This document shows positions 41,827-49,699 of a stretch of DNA of 64,000 nt, one piece after another. Made by a program: the position numbers and the translations under genes. The stretch spans positions 1,426,001 to 1,490,000 of the forward strand of contig NZ_CP012266.1 of assembly GCF_001277235.1 (NCBI RefSeq). The letters run 5' to 3'. The notes under the pieces are model-generated. The model had not been told where the DNA came from, did not search any database, and saw only the letters and a list, made by a program, of their open reading frames with translations. The stretch's first letter is position 1. Each line of letters starts with the position of its first letter. The stretch is from Cronobacter dublinensis subsp. dublinensis LMG 23823. Its GTDB lineage: Bacteria; Pseudomonadota; Gammaproteobacteria; Enterobacterales; Enterobacteriaceae.

Positions 41827-42549
41827 TTACGAGACGTGCTGCAAAAACTCCTGCAAGCGCGGGCTTGGCGGGTTCTCGATCAGCGCCTGCGGGTTGCCAT
41901 CTTCGGCGATGCGGCCTTTGTCGATAAAGATCAGGCGCGAGGCCACTTTCTCGGCAAAGCCGATTTCATGGGTCACGATAACCATCGTCATGCCTTCCTC
42001 CGCCAGATCCTGCATCACTTTTAACACCTCGTGACGCAGCTCCGGGTCAAGCGCGGAGGTCGGCTCATCAAACAGCATCATCTTCGGCTTCACCGCCAGC
42101 GCGCGGGCAATCGCCACGCGCTGCTGCTGGCCGCCGGAAAGCTCGGACGGATAGTGATGGCCGCGCTCGGCAAGCCCCACTTTCGCCAGCAGCTCCTTCG
42201 CCAGCTTTTCCGCTTCTGCTTTGCTGGCACCGCGTACGCGAATCGGCCCGAACATCACGTTTTCCAGCGCCGTCAGGTGCGGGAAGAGGTAAAACTGCTG
42301 GAACACCATGCCCGCTTCCTGGCGGATCAGGCGCTCATCGACTTTCGGATCGTTCACTTTCAGGCCATCGACAATCAGATCGCCGCTGGTGATGTCTTCC
42401 AGCTTGTTGATGCAGCGCAGCAGCGTCGATTTCCCGGAGCCGGACGGCCCGATAATCACGACGACTTCGCCCTGGTTAATCTTTAAATCGATATTGTGCA
42501 GCACCTGGGTTTGACCAAAATGCTTGGAGACGTTTTTAAATTCAATCAC
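41827..42549 (-). CDS. glnQ: Glutamine ABC transporter ATPase GlnQ
   Basis: The predicted protein has 240 residues. It is the ATPase of the high-affinity glutamine importer GlnHPQ. Walker A GPSGSGKSTLLR is near 33-44, signature LSGGQQQRVAIARAL near 134-148, and Walker B MMLFDEP follows with the ALDPEL D-loop. The start overlaps the glnP stop by four bases. Length and motifs match the polar amino acid ATPase family exactly. Confidence 0.97.
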   Translation of the reverse strand: MIEFKNVSKHFGQTQVLHNIDLKINQGEVVVIIGPSGSGKSTLLRCINKLEDITSGDLIVDGLKVNDPKVDERLIRQEAGMVFQQFYLFPHLTALENVMFGPIRVRGASKAEAEKLAKELLAKVGLAERGHHYPSELSGGQQQRVAIARALAVKPKMMLFDEPTSALDPELRHEVLKVMQDLAEEGMTMVIVTHEIGFAEKVASRLIFIDKGRIAEDGNPQALIENPPSPRLQEFLQHVS

Positions 42550-43205
42550 AGGATTTTCATCCTTTTTTCCAGACGACGCAGAACAAAGCTCAGAACGAGA
42601 GTAATGATCAGATAAATCACCGCAACGGCGCTCCAGATCTCAAGCGCGCGGAAGTTGCCCGCGATGATCTCCTGGCCCTGACGGGTCAGCTCGGCGACGC
42701 CGATAACGATAAACAGCGAGGTGTCTTTAATGCTGATGATCCACTGGTTGCCGAGCGGTGGCAGCATACGACGCAGCGCCAGCGGCAGGATCACGTGGCG
42801 GATGGTTTCACGGGTCGACAGCCCCAGCGCCAGGCCCGCTTCGCGAAAGCCTTTGTGGATAGAGAGCACCGCGCCGCGGGTGATTTCCGCGATATACGCG
42901 CCGGAGTTGATCATGATGGTGACCACCGCCGCGGTGAACGGGTCGATGCGTAAATCGTTAAACGCCATCGGCAGGGCGAAGTAGATAAACATCACCTGCA
43001 CCACAATCGGGGTGCCGCGGATGATTTCGATAAAAACCAGCGCGATGTGATTGGCAATCCAGCCGCCAAACGAGCGGGCGAAACCGGCCACCAGACCGAT
43101 TATCAGACCGCCGACCAGACCGAGGACCGAAATCCACAAGGTCATTTTGGCGCCTTCAAGCAAGAGGGGAATGGCAGGCCAGATGGCGCTCCAGTCAAAC
43201 TGCAT
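42546..43205 (-). CDS. glnP: Glutamine ABC transporter permease GlnP
   Basis: The predicted protein has 219 residues with five membrane segments. The EAA loop that docks on the ATPase reads EAGLALGLSTRETIRHVILPLALRRMLPPLGN (about 125-157). It forms a homodimeric channel for glutamine delivered by GlnH. It lies 83 bases after glnH, and its stop overlaps the glnQ start. Confidence 0.97.
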   Translation of the reverse strand: MQFDWSAIWPAIPLLLEGAKMTLWISVLGLVGGLIIGLVAGFARSFGGWIANHIALVFIEIIRGTPIVVQVMFIYFALPMAFNDLRIDPFTAAVVTIMINSGAYIAEITRGAVLSIHKGFREAGLALGLSTRETIRHVILPLALRRMLPPLGNQWIISIKDTSLFIVIGVAELTRQGQEIIAGNFRALEIWSAVAVIYLIITLVLSFVLRRLEKRMKIL

Positions 43206-43288
43206 GATGATTTCCTGTGTTACCGTGGTTCAAAAATAGCAGGGGCGAAGGCCGCCCCTGACAGGTGTTAACTGCTTAATAAGAATTA

Positions 43289-44032
43289 TTATTTTGGCTC
43301 AGTGCCGAACCATTTTTTGTAGATTTCGTTATAGGTGCCGTTCTCTTTCAGGGTTTTCAGCGCGCCGTTCACTTTCGTGCGCAGGTCGTCGCTGCCTTTC
43401 GGGAACGCGATACCGTACTGCTGGCCCGCCAGAGAGTCGCCTACCGCTTTGAACTGGCCGTTGCCTGCGGTTTTGATGAAGTACAGGATGTTCGGCGTGT
43501 CGTGCAGCACAGCGTCAGCACGGTTGGTGCCAAGCTCCATGTACGCGTTGTCGATGTTCGGGAACTGGCGCAGATCTTTAGTTTTGATGTTCGCTTTTGC
43601 GTAATCCACCGAGCCGGTGCCGCTCTTCACCGCGACGACTTTACCGTCGAGATCCTTCACGCTTTTCACGTCGTTGTTGTTCGCTTTTACCATCACCAGC
43701 AGGCCGCTGTTGTAGTAGCCGTCGGAGAAATCGATGGCTTTTTTACGTTCATCAGTGATGGTGATGCCAGCCAGCGCCAGATCAACGTTTTTGGTTTGCA
43801 GCGCCGGAATAATGCCGCTGAAATCCATCGGTTTTAAGGTGTAGTCGAGCTTCAGCTCTTTCGCGATAGCGGCCCACAGGTCGACGTCGAAGCCGACATA
43901 CTTATCGCCTTGTTTAAATTCGAAGGGAACAAACGCGGTGTCGGTTGCTACAACCAGCTTATCCGCCGCCTGAGAAGAGACCGCAAAGGCCAGAGTCAGG
44001 GCTGCCAGGGAAACTTTAAAAACAGACTTCAT
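43289..44032 (-). CDS. glnH: Glutamine-binding periplasmic protein GlnH
   Basis: The predicted protein has 247 residues: signal peptide MKSVFKVSLAALTLAFAVSSQA, then the type II periplasmic binding fold starting ADKLVVATDTAFVPFEF. Glutamine-site residues are in DVDLWAAIAKEL, DLALAGITITDERKKAIDFSDGYYNSGL and VKSGTGSVDYAK. I choose the ATG at 44032; the frame running up to 44170 crosses the promoter and lacks a signal peptide at its start. First gene of glnHPQ, with a nitrogen-controlled promoter upstream. Confidence 0.97.
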   Translation of the reverse strand: MKSVFKVSLAALTLAFAVSSQAADKLVVATDTAFVPFEFKQGDKYVGFDVDLWAAIAKELKLDYTLKPMDFSGIIPALQTKNVDLALAGITITDERKKAIDFSDGYYNSGLLVMVKANNNDVKSVKDLDGKVVAVKSGTGSVDYAKANIKTKDLRQFPNIDNAYMELGTNRADAVLHDTPNILYFIKTAGNGQFKAVGDSLAGQQYGIAFPKGSDDLRTKVNGALKTLKENGTYNEIYKKWFGTEPK

Positions 44033-44083
44033 AGCATTTCCTTTATTTATCCGCGGGGCGATCCCCGATAAGAACGTAGCGCT

Positions 44084-44102
44084 GCATGAAAAAATCATGC
44101 CA
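44084..44102 (-). promoter_or_regulatory. Sigma54-type promoter of glnH
   Basis: On the minus strand TGGCATGATTTTTTCATGC matches the -24 element (TGGCA) well but has TTTCA instead of TTGCA at -12, similar to the weak sigma54 promoter described for E. coli glnH. It lies about 52 bases before the glnH start. Confidence 0.65.
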
Positions 44103-44175
44103 GTTTTACAACCCGCTGTTTTCAAAGGCAAGACAAAAGTCCGTTTGCACAATTTGCGCGCTTTTTCCACAGTAA

Positions 44176-44192
44176 TGCACCACCATGGAGCA
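44176..44192. promoter_or_regulatory. NtrC-like binding site upstream of glnH
   Basis: TGCACCACCATGGAGCA fits the NtrC dyad TGCACC-N5-GGTGCA with one mismatch. It lies about 75-90 bases upstream of the sigma54-type element, a usual enhancer distance. The rest of the interval between dps and glnH (to 44407) holds the dps terminator and no gene. Confidence 0.6.
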
Positions 44193-44346
44193 CCAAAACA
44201 GTGCGTTACGCTCAGCAGTCGGGTGAATAGCCTTTTTAGCCTGAAAACCGGTGATAAAACAATCTTTCATTAACGATTGTGTGAGGGAATTATTACAAAG
44301 AGATAACGTTTGCGGGGAGAAAGAGGGATGAGGTGCCCTGTTTTAG

Positions 44347-44376
44347 TGCAAAGCCCCCTCCGGGGAGGAGAGGGCC
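44347..44376 (-). terminator. Probable terminator of dps
   Basis: On the minus strand GCCCTCTCC and GGAGGGGGC (44353-44375) form a GC-rich stem followed by a short T-run (TTTGC), about 30 bases past the dps stop. Confidence 0.65.
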
Positions 44377-44407
44377 TGATAAGTAAAGCGTCTGGTACGT
44401 AAGCCGC

Positions 44408-44911
44408 TTATTCGATGTTCGACTCGATAAACCACAGGAATTTATCCAGGTCGCGGGACGCGGCGGTGAAGATATCCGCAGTGTCTTCGTCGGTGGTTTC
44501 ACTGATAGCTTTACGCACATCGTTAGCCACGACAGCGTAGCGATCCGCCAGCGCTTTCAGATGCTCCTGAACGCTGTGGATATCGAGCGGGTAGCTTTTC
44601 AGCGGCGTTTTGCTGTTGATCACCTGCGTGGTGCCAAGCGCTACGCCGCCAAGCTGTACGGCACGTTCAGCGATGGTGTCCATGTGGCCGGTGAGTGCGG
44701 TACGGAAACCGTCCAGCATTTCATGCACGCCAATGAAGTTCGCGCCGCGCATGTTCCAGTGCGCCTGTTTAGTAATCAGCGACAAGTCAATGAAATTAAC
44801 CACCTGGCGGTTCAGCAGCTCGATGGTGGCCTTTTTGTCGCTGTCTGCTACATCGTTGCGGGTGTAGAGCAGGTCGGAAGCCTTTGTTTTAACCAGTTTA
44901 GCGGTACCCAT
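44408..44911 (-). CDS. dps: DNA protection during starvation protein Dps
   Basis: The predicted protein has 167 residues with a ferritin-like fold; twelve subunits form a shell that oxidises Fe(II) with peroxide and coats DNA in stationary phase. The ferroxidase residues lie in LITKQAHWNMRGANFIGVHEMLDGFRTALTGHMDTIAERAVQLGG (about 43-87). The N-terminal tail is rich in Lys (GTAKLVKTKASDLLYTRND), as needed for DNA binding. A sigmaS-type -10 precedes it. Single-gene unit. Confidence 0.97.
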   Translation of the reverse strand: MGTAKLVKTKASDLLYTRNDVADSDKKATIELLNRQVVNFIDLSLITKQAHWNMRGANFIGVHEMLDGFRTALTGHMDTIAERAVQLGGVALGTTQVINSKTPLKSYPLDIHSVQEHLKALADRYAVVANDVRKAISETTDEDTADIFTAASRDLDKFLWFIESNIE

Positions 44912-44955
44912 AATTTCATATCCTCTTGATGATTGTGTCCCAGGAAATTACGGAA

Positions 44956-44965
44956 TTAAGTATAG
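44956..44965 (-). promoter_or_regulatory. SigmaS-type -10 element of dps
   Basis: On the minus strand GCTATACTTAA matches the extended sigmaS -10 consensus (CTATACTTAA) and lies about 45 bases before the dps start, as in E. coli. Upstream bases to 45189 are AT-rich (possible IHF/OxyR region) and contain no gene. Confidence 0.75.
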
Positions 44966-45187
44966 CACCGGGTCTGAAGTTTGCTGCCGGGGCTGTGCCT
45001 ATCAGATTAATAGCGAAGGGTGAGTTGCATCATAAAAGTCTTTATGAACAAGGGTATGGCTAATTTTGTAAGTATTTTTATAGCGCGTAAATTAACACTT
45101 TTGTCAGGAAGAACGGCCCGCGCGGTTATTTTAAAAGAGAATGCGTCGCAACGCGGAAATATCTGAAACTGGCAGGGAATAAATATT

Positions 45188-45211
45188 CTGGCACGGTATC
45201 AACCGTGCCGG
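45188..45211 (-). terminator. Probable terminator of rhtA
   Basis: GGCACGGT-ATCA-ACCGTGCC, a perfect 8-bp stem 17 bases past the rhtA stop. The following minus-strand bases (AGAATATTTATT) are T-rich but not a pure run. Confidence 0.6.
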
Positions 45212-45227
45212 GAAATAGTAATAAGGC

Positions 45228-46115
45228 TTAATCAATGTCGAGGCTTTTTAACTGCGTTTCACGTCTGAGCGTCAGCGTCGAGCCGATGGAGGCGATGATA
45301 ATCGACAGCAATGCCAGCCACTGCACGAGCGACAGCGTTTCGCCAAGAAACAGCATGCCGGAAAAGGCGGCAAGCGCAGGCTCCATACTCATTAGCGTGC
45401 CGAATGTTCGGGTGGGCAGACGCGTAAGCGCGGTCATCTCCAGCGAATAGGGCAACGCGGTAGAAAGCACGGCGATGCCAAGACCGAGCGGCAATACCGA
45501 CCAGTGCCAGAGCGCCTCGCCCGCAGCAATCGCGCCGATGGGCACAAAAACTATCGCGGCAATGAACGAGCCGAGCGCGACGGTTGCCGGGCCGTGCTCC
45601 GCCCCCGCTTTTTGTCCGGCGATAATATAGACCGCCCAGCAGGCACCCGCGCCCAGCGCGCAGGCGGCGCCGAACGGATCGACATGCGTAACGTCCTGGC
45701 CGAGCGGCAGCAGGAACCACAACCCCAGCACGGCGAGGATGACCCAGAGGAAATCCACCGGACGGCGCGAGCCGAACAGCGCCACCGCGAGCGGGCCGGT
45801 AAACTCCAGCGCGACGGCGATGCCGAGCGGCACGGTGCGAATCGACAAATAAAAGAGATAGTTCATCGCGCCAAGCGCCAGCCCGTAAACCAGCAGCGGC
45901 ATCCGCTGGCTGCGGGTAAAGCGCAGCCGCCAGGGCTTAAATACCACGGCCAGAATAAGCGTGCCGAGCGCCAGACGTAGCGCGGTCACGCCGGGCGCGC
46001 CCACCAGCGGGAAGAGGGATTTGGCGAGCGACGCGCCGCTTTGAATAGAGGTCATGGCGATGATCAGCACCACCACGGGCAGCCAGAGGGGAGTTTTACG
46101 GGATAACGTCGGCAT
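45228..46115 (-). CDS. rhtA: Threonine/homoserine exporter RhtA
   Basis: The predicted protein has 295 residues with ten membrane segments and two EamA domains of the drug/metabolite transporter family. It exports threonine, homoserine and related amino acids. The conserved ASLAKSLFPLVGAPGVTALRLALGTLIL and ALEFTGPLAVALFGSRRPVDF stretches support the call. I choose the ATG at 46115 (MPTLSRKTPLWLP), giving the E. coli length, rather than 46130. It is divergent from ompX. Confidence 0.95.
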   Translation of the reverse strand: MPTLSRKTPLWLPVVVLIIAMTSIQSGASLAKSLFPLVGAPGVTALRLALGTLILAVVFKPWRLRFTRSQRMPLLVYGLALGAMNYLFYLSIRTVPLGIAVALEFTGPLAVALFGSRRPVDFLWVILAVLGLWFLLPLGQDVTHVDPFGAACALGAGACWAVYIIAGQKAGAEHGPATVALGSFIAAIVFVPIGAIAAGEALWHWSVLPLGLGIAVLSTALPYSLEMTALTRLPTRTFGTLMSMEPALAAFSGMLFLGETLSLVQWLALLSIIIASIGSTLTLRRETQLKSLDID

Positions 46116-46466
46116 CCTGCGCACCTGCAAAAGTTAACGATAAGTAAACGCGATAGCTTACTGTATTTACCTGCCGGGTGGTTGAGCAATCATTGAAAAA
46201 CGCACCGGGAATTGCGGTTATCATACGAGGGTTAGCGCAAAAAACGCGCAGTCGCGTTTAGGAATTATCCGGATGCAGGTGCGCGCTGGCAGAGGCCATA
46301 ATCTTTGCCGCCCGTTAAAATCCAGTGTTTTTAGCAGGATAGACGCAGGCGGAAACGTTCTGTTACAGGAAAGACTGGGTTAGACAACGTGAACAACAAA
46401 GAGTTTCCTGCTGGGTTTTGATATATTTAAATCTTAGGACTTACTTGAAGCACATTTGAGGTGGTT
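46116..46466. other. Divergent rhtA/ompX regulatory region
   Basis: About 350 bases without a gene. Next to ompX, TATATTTAAATC resembles a -10 region, followed by a leader (TTAGGACTTACTTGAAGCAC) like that of E. coli ompX mRNA, the region where small RNAs pair in E. coli. No small RNA gene was recognised. Confidence 0.5.
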
Positions 46467-46979
46467 ATGAAAAAAATTGCATGTCTTTCAGCACTGGCTT
46501 GTGTTCTGGCCGTTTCCGCAGGTTCTGCTGTTGCTGGCACCGCTACCGTTACCGGTGGCTACGCTCAGAGCGACGCGCAGGGCGTGATGAACAAAATGAA
46601 CGGTTTCAACCTGAAATACCGCTATGAGTTCGACGACACCAACCCGCTGGGCGTGATCAGCTCCTTTACTTACACCGAAAAAGATCGCACCGAAGACGGC
46701 ATCTACAACAAAGGCCAGTACTACGGCATCACCGCAGGTCCGGCTTACCGTCTGAACGACTGGGCGAGCATCTACGGCGTAGTGGGTGTTGGCTACGGTA
46801 AAGCTCAGGCTACCGCTGACGGCGACAAAGCTGATACCAGCGATTACGGCTTCTCCTACGGTGCAGGCCTGCAGTTCAACCCGGTTCAGGACGTTGCCCT
46901 GGACTTCTCCTACGAGCAGAGCCGCATCCGTAACACCGACGTTGGCACCTGGATCGCAGGCGTGGGTTACCGCTTCTAA
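46467..46979 (+). CDS. ompX: Outer membrane protein OmpX
   Basis: The predicted protein has 170 residues: signal peptide of about 23 (MKKIACLSALACVLAVSAGSAVA) and an eight-stranded beta-barrel of the Ail/Lom family, ending in the sorting signal VGYRF. Such proteins affect adhesion, invasion and envelope stress. I choose the ATG at 46467 with GAGGTGG upstream; the GTG two codons earlier is too close to the ribosome site. Surface loop 2 (KDRTEDGIYNKGQ) and loop 3 differ from E. coli. Confidence 0.96.
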   Translation: MKKIACLSALACVLAVSAGSAVAGTATVTGGYAQSDAQGVMNKMNGFNLKYRYEFDDTNPLGVISSFTYTEKDRTEDGIYNKGQYYGITAGPAYRLNDWASIYGVVGVGYGKAQATADGDKADTSDYGFSYGAGLQFNPVQDVALDFSYEQSRIRNTDVGTWIAGVGYRF

Positions 46980-46993
46980 TCACTCCGGTGATA

Positions 46994-47024
46994 AAAAATC
47001 CGCCCACGGGCGGATTTTTTTTAT
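46994..47024. terminator. Bidirectional terminator between ompX and opgE
   Basis: AAATCCGCCC-AC-GGGCGGATTT stem with A-run on the left and eight T residues on the right. It serves ompX and the convergent opgE. Confidence 0.92.
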
Positions 47025-47036
47025 CTGCGTATCGCC

Positions 47037-48620
47037 TCAGCGCGTGCGCGTCTCGAAAAGATCGGAACCCAGGTGATCATAGCTCACCTTATTGAGTTTA
47101 AAGTTGGTTACGTAAACCGGCCCCGCCTTTTGCCCGGATACAAATTTATATTTCGGCGCTATCTCTTTGACTTTAATGCCCGTCCACTGCGCAAAAAAGC
47201 TCAGGAAATCATTGGCTGAGCGGCGCGCTTTAATCACGCGGTGCGATTTATCGTCACTCGACAACACCATAAACGGCACCTGGAAATTTTGCTGGAATTT
47301 ATCGTCATGCGCCAGGTACTGCACTGCCTTACCACGCTCTTTAAAAGCGAGGCCGTGGTCGGAGAAATAGACCAGCGAGAAGCTCTGACCGCTGTTTTGC
47401 AGCTGCTGGTAGAGCTGACTTAACAGGTCATCGGTCTGACGAATGCTGTAGAGGTAGCATGACGTCTCTTTCGACTGCACGAAGGTTTCATACTTGCCCT
47501 GCGTGCGATCGCACGCCTGCGGATGCGAGCCCATCAGATGCAGCACGATAAGCTGCGGCTGAGGGCGCTGCGTCGCCAGCACCTGGGCGGTCATCTTCAG
47601 CAGGGCCTCGTCGCGGGTATTTTTATCCGCCTCGAAATCGCCGCTTTTTAAGAACTGCACTTCATCGGCGCGTCGGGCGATACTCGCAATCGCCGTGTCA
47701 TATTCGCCAATCTGCCCCTGATTGGAGAACCACCAGGTCTGGAAACCGGCGCGGTTGGCGAGCGTGACGAAGTTATCCTGATACTGCGGCTGATTATCCA
47801 CCACCCGGTTGAGCGTCAGGCCGAGCGATTTTTGCGTCGAGCCGCTGGCGGCGATGTAATCGGTAAAGAGATAGCCGTTAACGCGGCTGGCGAACGGGCT
47901 GTTATCCCAGTGACCGCCGAAGGCGCCCACCGCGTCGCGGCGCACGCTTTCGCCGATCACCACCACATAGGTGTGATATTTCGGCGCGACCGCGAGCACA
48001 TTCCACGAATCTTTAATTTTCGATAGCGCCTCCATGCGTTGCTGTTCATCCAGCACCTCATGGTTATTCACCACCACATCTTTCACGAAACGAAACACCG
48101 GGTAGCCGCTGTCTTTCAGCGCAAACACGCCGCCGTAAAGCTGGTTCTGCACCGGTGTGACGAAAAAGCTCACGATGCTTATGGCAAGGCAAAGGCTGTC
48201 GAACGGCTGCCAGCGGCGGGCTGCAGCGGGCGTGCGGCGCAGCGCGATAATGCCGAGCGTAAAAATAAACAGCGACACCAGATAGCTGTACCAGGGGAAA
48301 ATGGTCAGCAGCTCCGTCGACTCTTCCATATTGGTGGCGTGCAGCGCCAGCAGCGTGTTGAAGTTCGGCGCGCCGTAGGTCTGGCCGAACGGGAAATAGA
48401 GACCGGCCACCAGGGTGCAGACCGCCAGCAGGACTTTTTGTACGCGCGGCGCGCTTTTCCACAGCAGCAGCAGCACGCAGCAAAACGCGACGGCGTACAG
48501 CAGGCTGAATTCATAACCCAGAGCGACATTAATTAATAACGATTGCAGAAAATAGAAGCCAATCCACGGATCGAGAGCGATGCCGCGTGCAGCAAGAGTA
48601 TTTTTGAGCGTTAGATTCAT
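47037..48620 (-). CDS. opgE: Phosphoethanolamine transferase OpgE (YbiP)
   Basis: The predicted protein has 527 residues: five N-terminal membrane segments (to about 160) and a periplasmic alkaline-phosphatase-like domain. OpgE adds phosphoethanolamine to osmoregulated periplasmic glucans. The metal and nucleophile motifs are VVIGESVRRDAVGAFG, AASGSTQKSLGLTLNR (nucleophile Thr), LHLMGSHPQACDR and YFSDHGLAFKERG. Length equals E. coli YbiP. It is convergent with ompX. Confidence 0.93.
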   Translation of the reverse strand: MNLTLKNTLAARGIALDPWIGFYFLQSLLINVALGYEFSLLYAVAFCCVLLLLWKSAPRVQKVLLAVCTLVAGLYFPFGQTYGAPNFNTLLALHATNMEESTELLTIFPWYSYLVSLFIFTLGIIALRRTPAAARRWQPFDSLCLAISIVSFFVTPVQNQLYGGVFALKDSGYPVFRFVKDVVVNNHEVLDEQQRMEALSKIKDSWNVLAVAPKYHTYVVVIGESVRRDAVGAFGGHWDNSPFASRVNGYLFTDYIAASGSTQKSLGLTLNRVVDNQPQYQDNFVTLANRAGFQTWWFSNQGQIGEYDTAIASIARRADEVQFLKSGDFEADKNTRDEALLKMTAQVLATQRPQPQLIVLHLMGSHPQACDRTQGKYETFVQSKETSCYLYSIRQTDDLLSQLYQQLQNSGQSFSLVYFSDHGLAFKERGKAVQYLAHDDKFQQNFQVPFMVLSSDDKSHRVIKARRSANDFLSFFAQWTGIKVKEIAPKYKFVSGQKAGPVYVTNFKLNKVSYDHLGSDLFETRTR

Positions 48621-48914
48621 AGTACGGATTCAACGAAACGCCATGCGCAAACCCTGGCGTCAAAGGTATTCGCCCGCCAGACGAGTGCTGGACCAGAAGG
48701 GAGAGGGATCCGCATTCGGGGTCGTCGTAAGGGCAGGGCTGCAAGAAGATAGAGCCGCGCGGCAATAATAGCAACGGGGGGATATCAACTAGTTTGCGAG
48801 AAAGGCTGCAAATATTGCTAAAAGAAGCGGTAAAGCCAACGTGAGGAGCGCCAGGGCTCAGAATAACGCAGAATAATGAAGAAAAAATGACAAACGCCGG
48901 GGGCAGCAGGCCGG

Positions 48915-49049
48915 TTATTTCTGCCCGTGCTCATCCTGCCCCGGCTGGGGTTTCGGGTTAAACATATCGCACAGCATATTCAGCAGCCGCAGCCGCACCT
49001 GGAAAGGGGAGTGAGTAAACACGCGCATACACCTCATTACTTCGTTCAT
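48915..49049 (-). CDS. mntS: Small manganese-response protein MntS
   Basis: The predicted protein has 44 residues, starting MNEVMRCMRVFTHSPF and ending DEHGQK. It matches E. coli MntS (42 residues) along most of its length, including RCMRVF-HSPF and LLNMLCDM. MntS is made when manganese is low and raises intracellular Mn by acting against the MntP exporter. The ribosome site GGAGGTG lies about six bases before the ATG. The gene is divergent from mntR and preceded by an MntR box. The 294 bases beyond it, to opgE, hold no gene. Confidence 0.93.
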   Translation of the reverse strand: MNEVMRCMRVFTHSPFQVRLRLLNMLCDMFNPKPQPGQDEHGQK

Positions 49050-49103
49050 AACACACCTCCGCGTCTTAGCCCGAAAACCGCATGGCTGTTCGCATTACAT
49101 ACA

Positions 49104-49123
49104 GATATAGCACAGGCTATGTT
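49104..49123. promoter_or_regulatory. MntR box of mntS
   Basis: GATATAGCACAGGCTATGTT fits the MntR dyad AACATAGC-N4-GCTATGTT; the right half is perfect. It lies 55 bases before the mntS start, between mntS and mntR, so Mn-bound MntR should repress mntS. Confidence 0.85.
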
Positions 49124-49229
49124 GTATAGCTATGGCTAACACGTTAATTTTTTGTGCTCGCACCGCTGTGGTTTACAATGGCCCGAAAACAGCGTTAACC
49201 GTATCGCGCCACTGTAATGAGGAAGCAAA

Positions 49230-49697
49230 ATGAGCCGTCAGGCAGGTAAGCAGAGCAGCATGAAAGTGACGCAGCTGGTCAATGTCGAAGAGCATGTTGA
49301 AGGGTTTCGCCAGGTGCGTGAAGCCCACCGGCGCGAGCTTATCGACGACTACGTCGAGCTGATTTCCGATCTCATTCGCGAGGTGGGCGAAGCGCGTCAG
49401 GTGGATATGGCCGCGCGTCTTGGCGTGTCGCAGCCCACCGTCGCTAAAATGCTCAAGCGTCTCGCGACCGTCGGCCTGATTGAGCAGATCCCCTGGCGCG
49501 GCGTATTTTTAACGCCGGAAGGCGAAAAGCTCGCGCAGCAGAGCCGCGAGCGTCACCAGATTGTCGAAAATTTTCTGCTGGCGCTGGGCGTTAACCCCGA
49601 TACCGCCCGTCGCGATGCTGAAGGGATGGAGCACCACGTCAGCGAAGAGACGCTTGCCGTCTTTCGTCGTTTCAGCCAGCAAAACGGGTTTGAATAA
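49230..49697 (+). CDS. mntR: Manganese-dependent repressor MntR
   Basis: The predicted protein has 155 residues in the DtxR/MntR family. The winged helix-turn-helix is at about 40-85 (VDMAARLGVSQPTVAKMLKRLATVGLIEQIPWRGVFLT), and the C-terminal dimer/metal part contains ERHQIVENFLL and DAEGMEHHVSEE with the Mn ligands. It represses mntH and mntS when Mn is plentiful. AGGAAG precedes the start. Two bases separate it from ybiR, so the two form an operon. Confidence 0.96.
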   Translation: MSRQAGKQSSMKVTQLVNVEEHVEGFRQVREAHRRELIDDYVELISDLIREVGEARQVDMAARLGVSQPTVAKMLKRLATVGLIEQIPWRGVFLTPEGEKLAQQSRERHQIVENFLLALGVNPDTARRDAEGMEHHVSEETLAVFRRFSQQNGFE

Positions 49698-49699
49698 TC

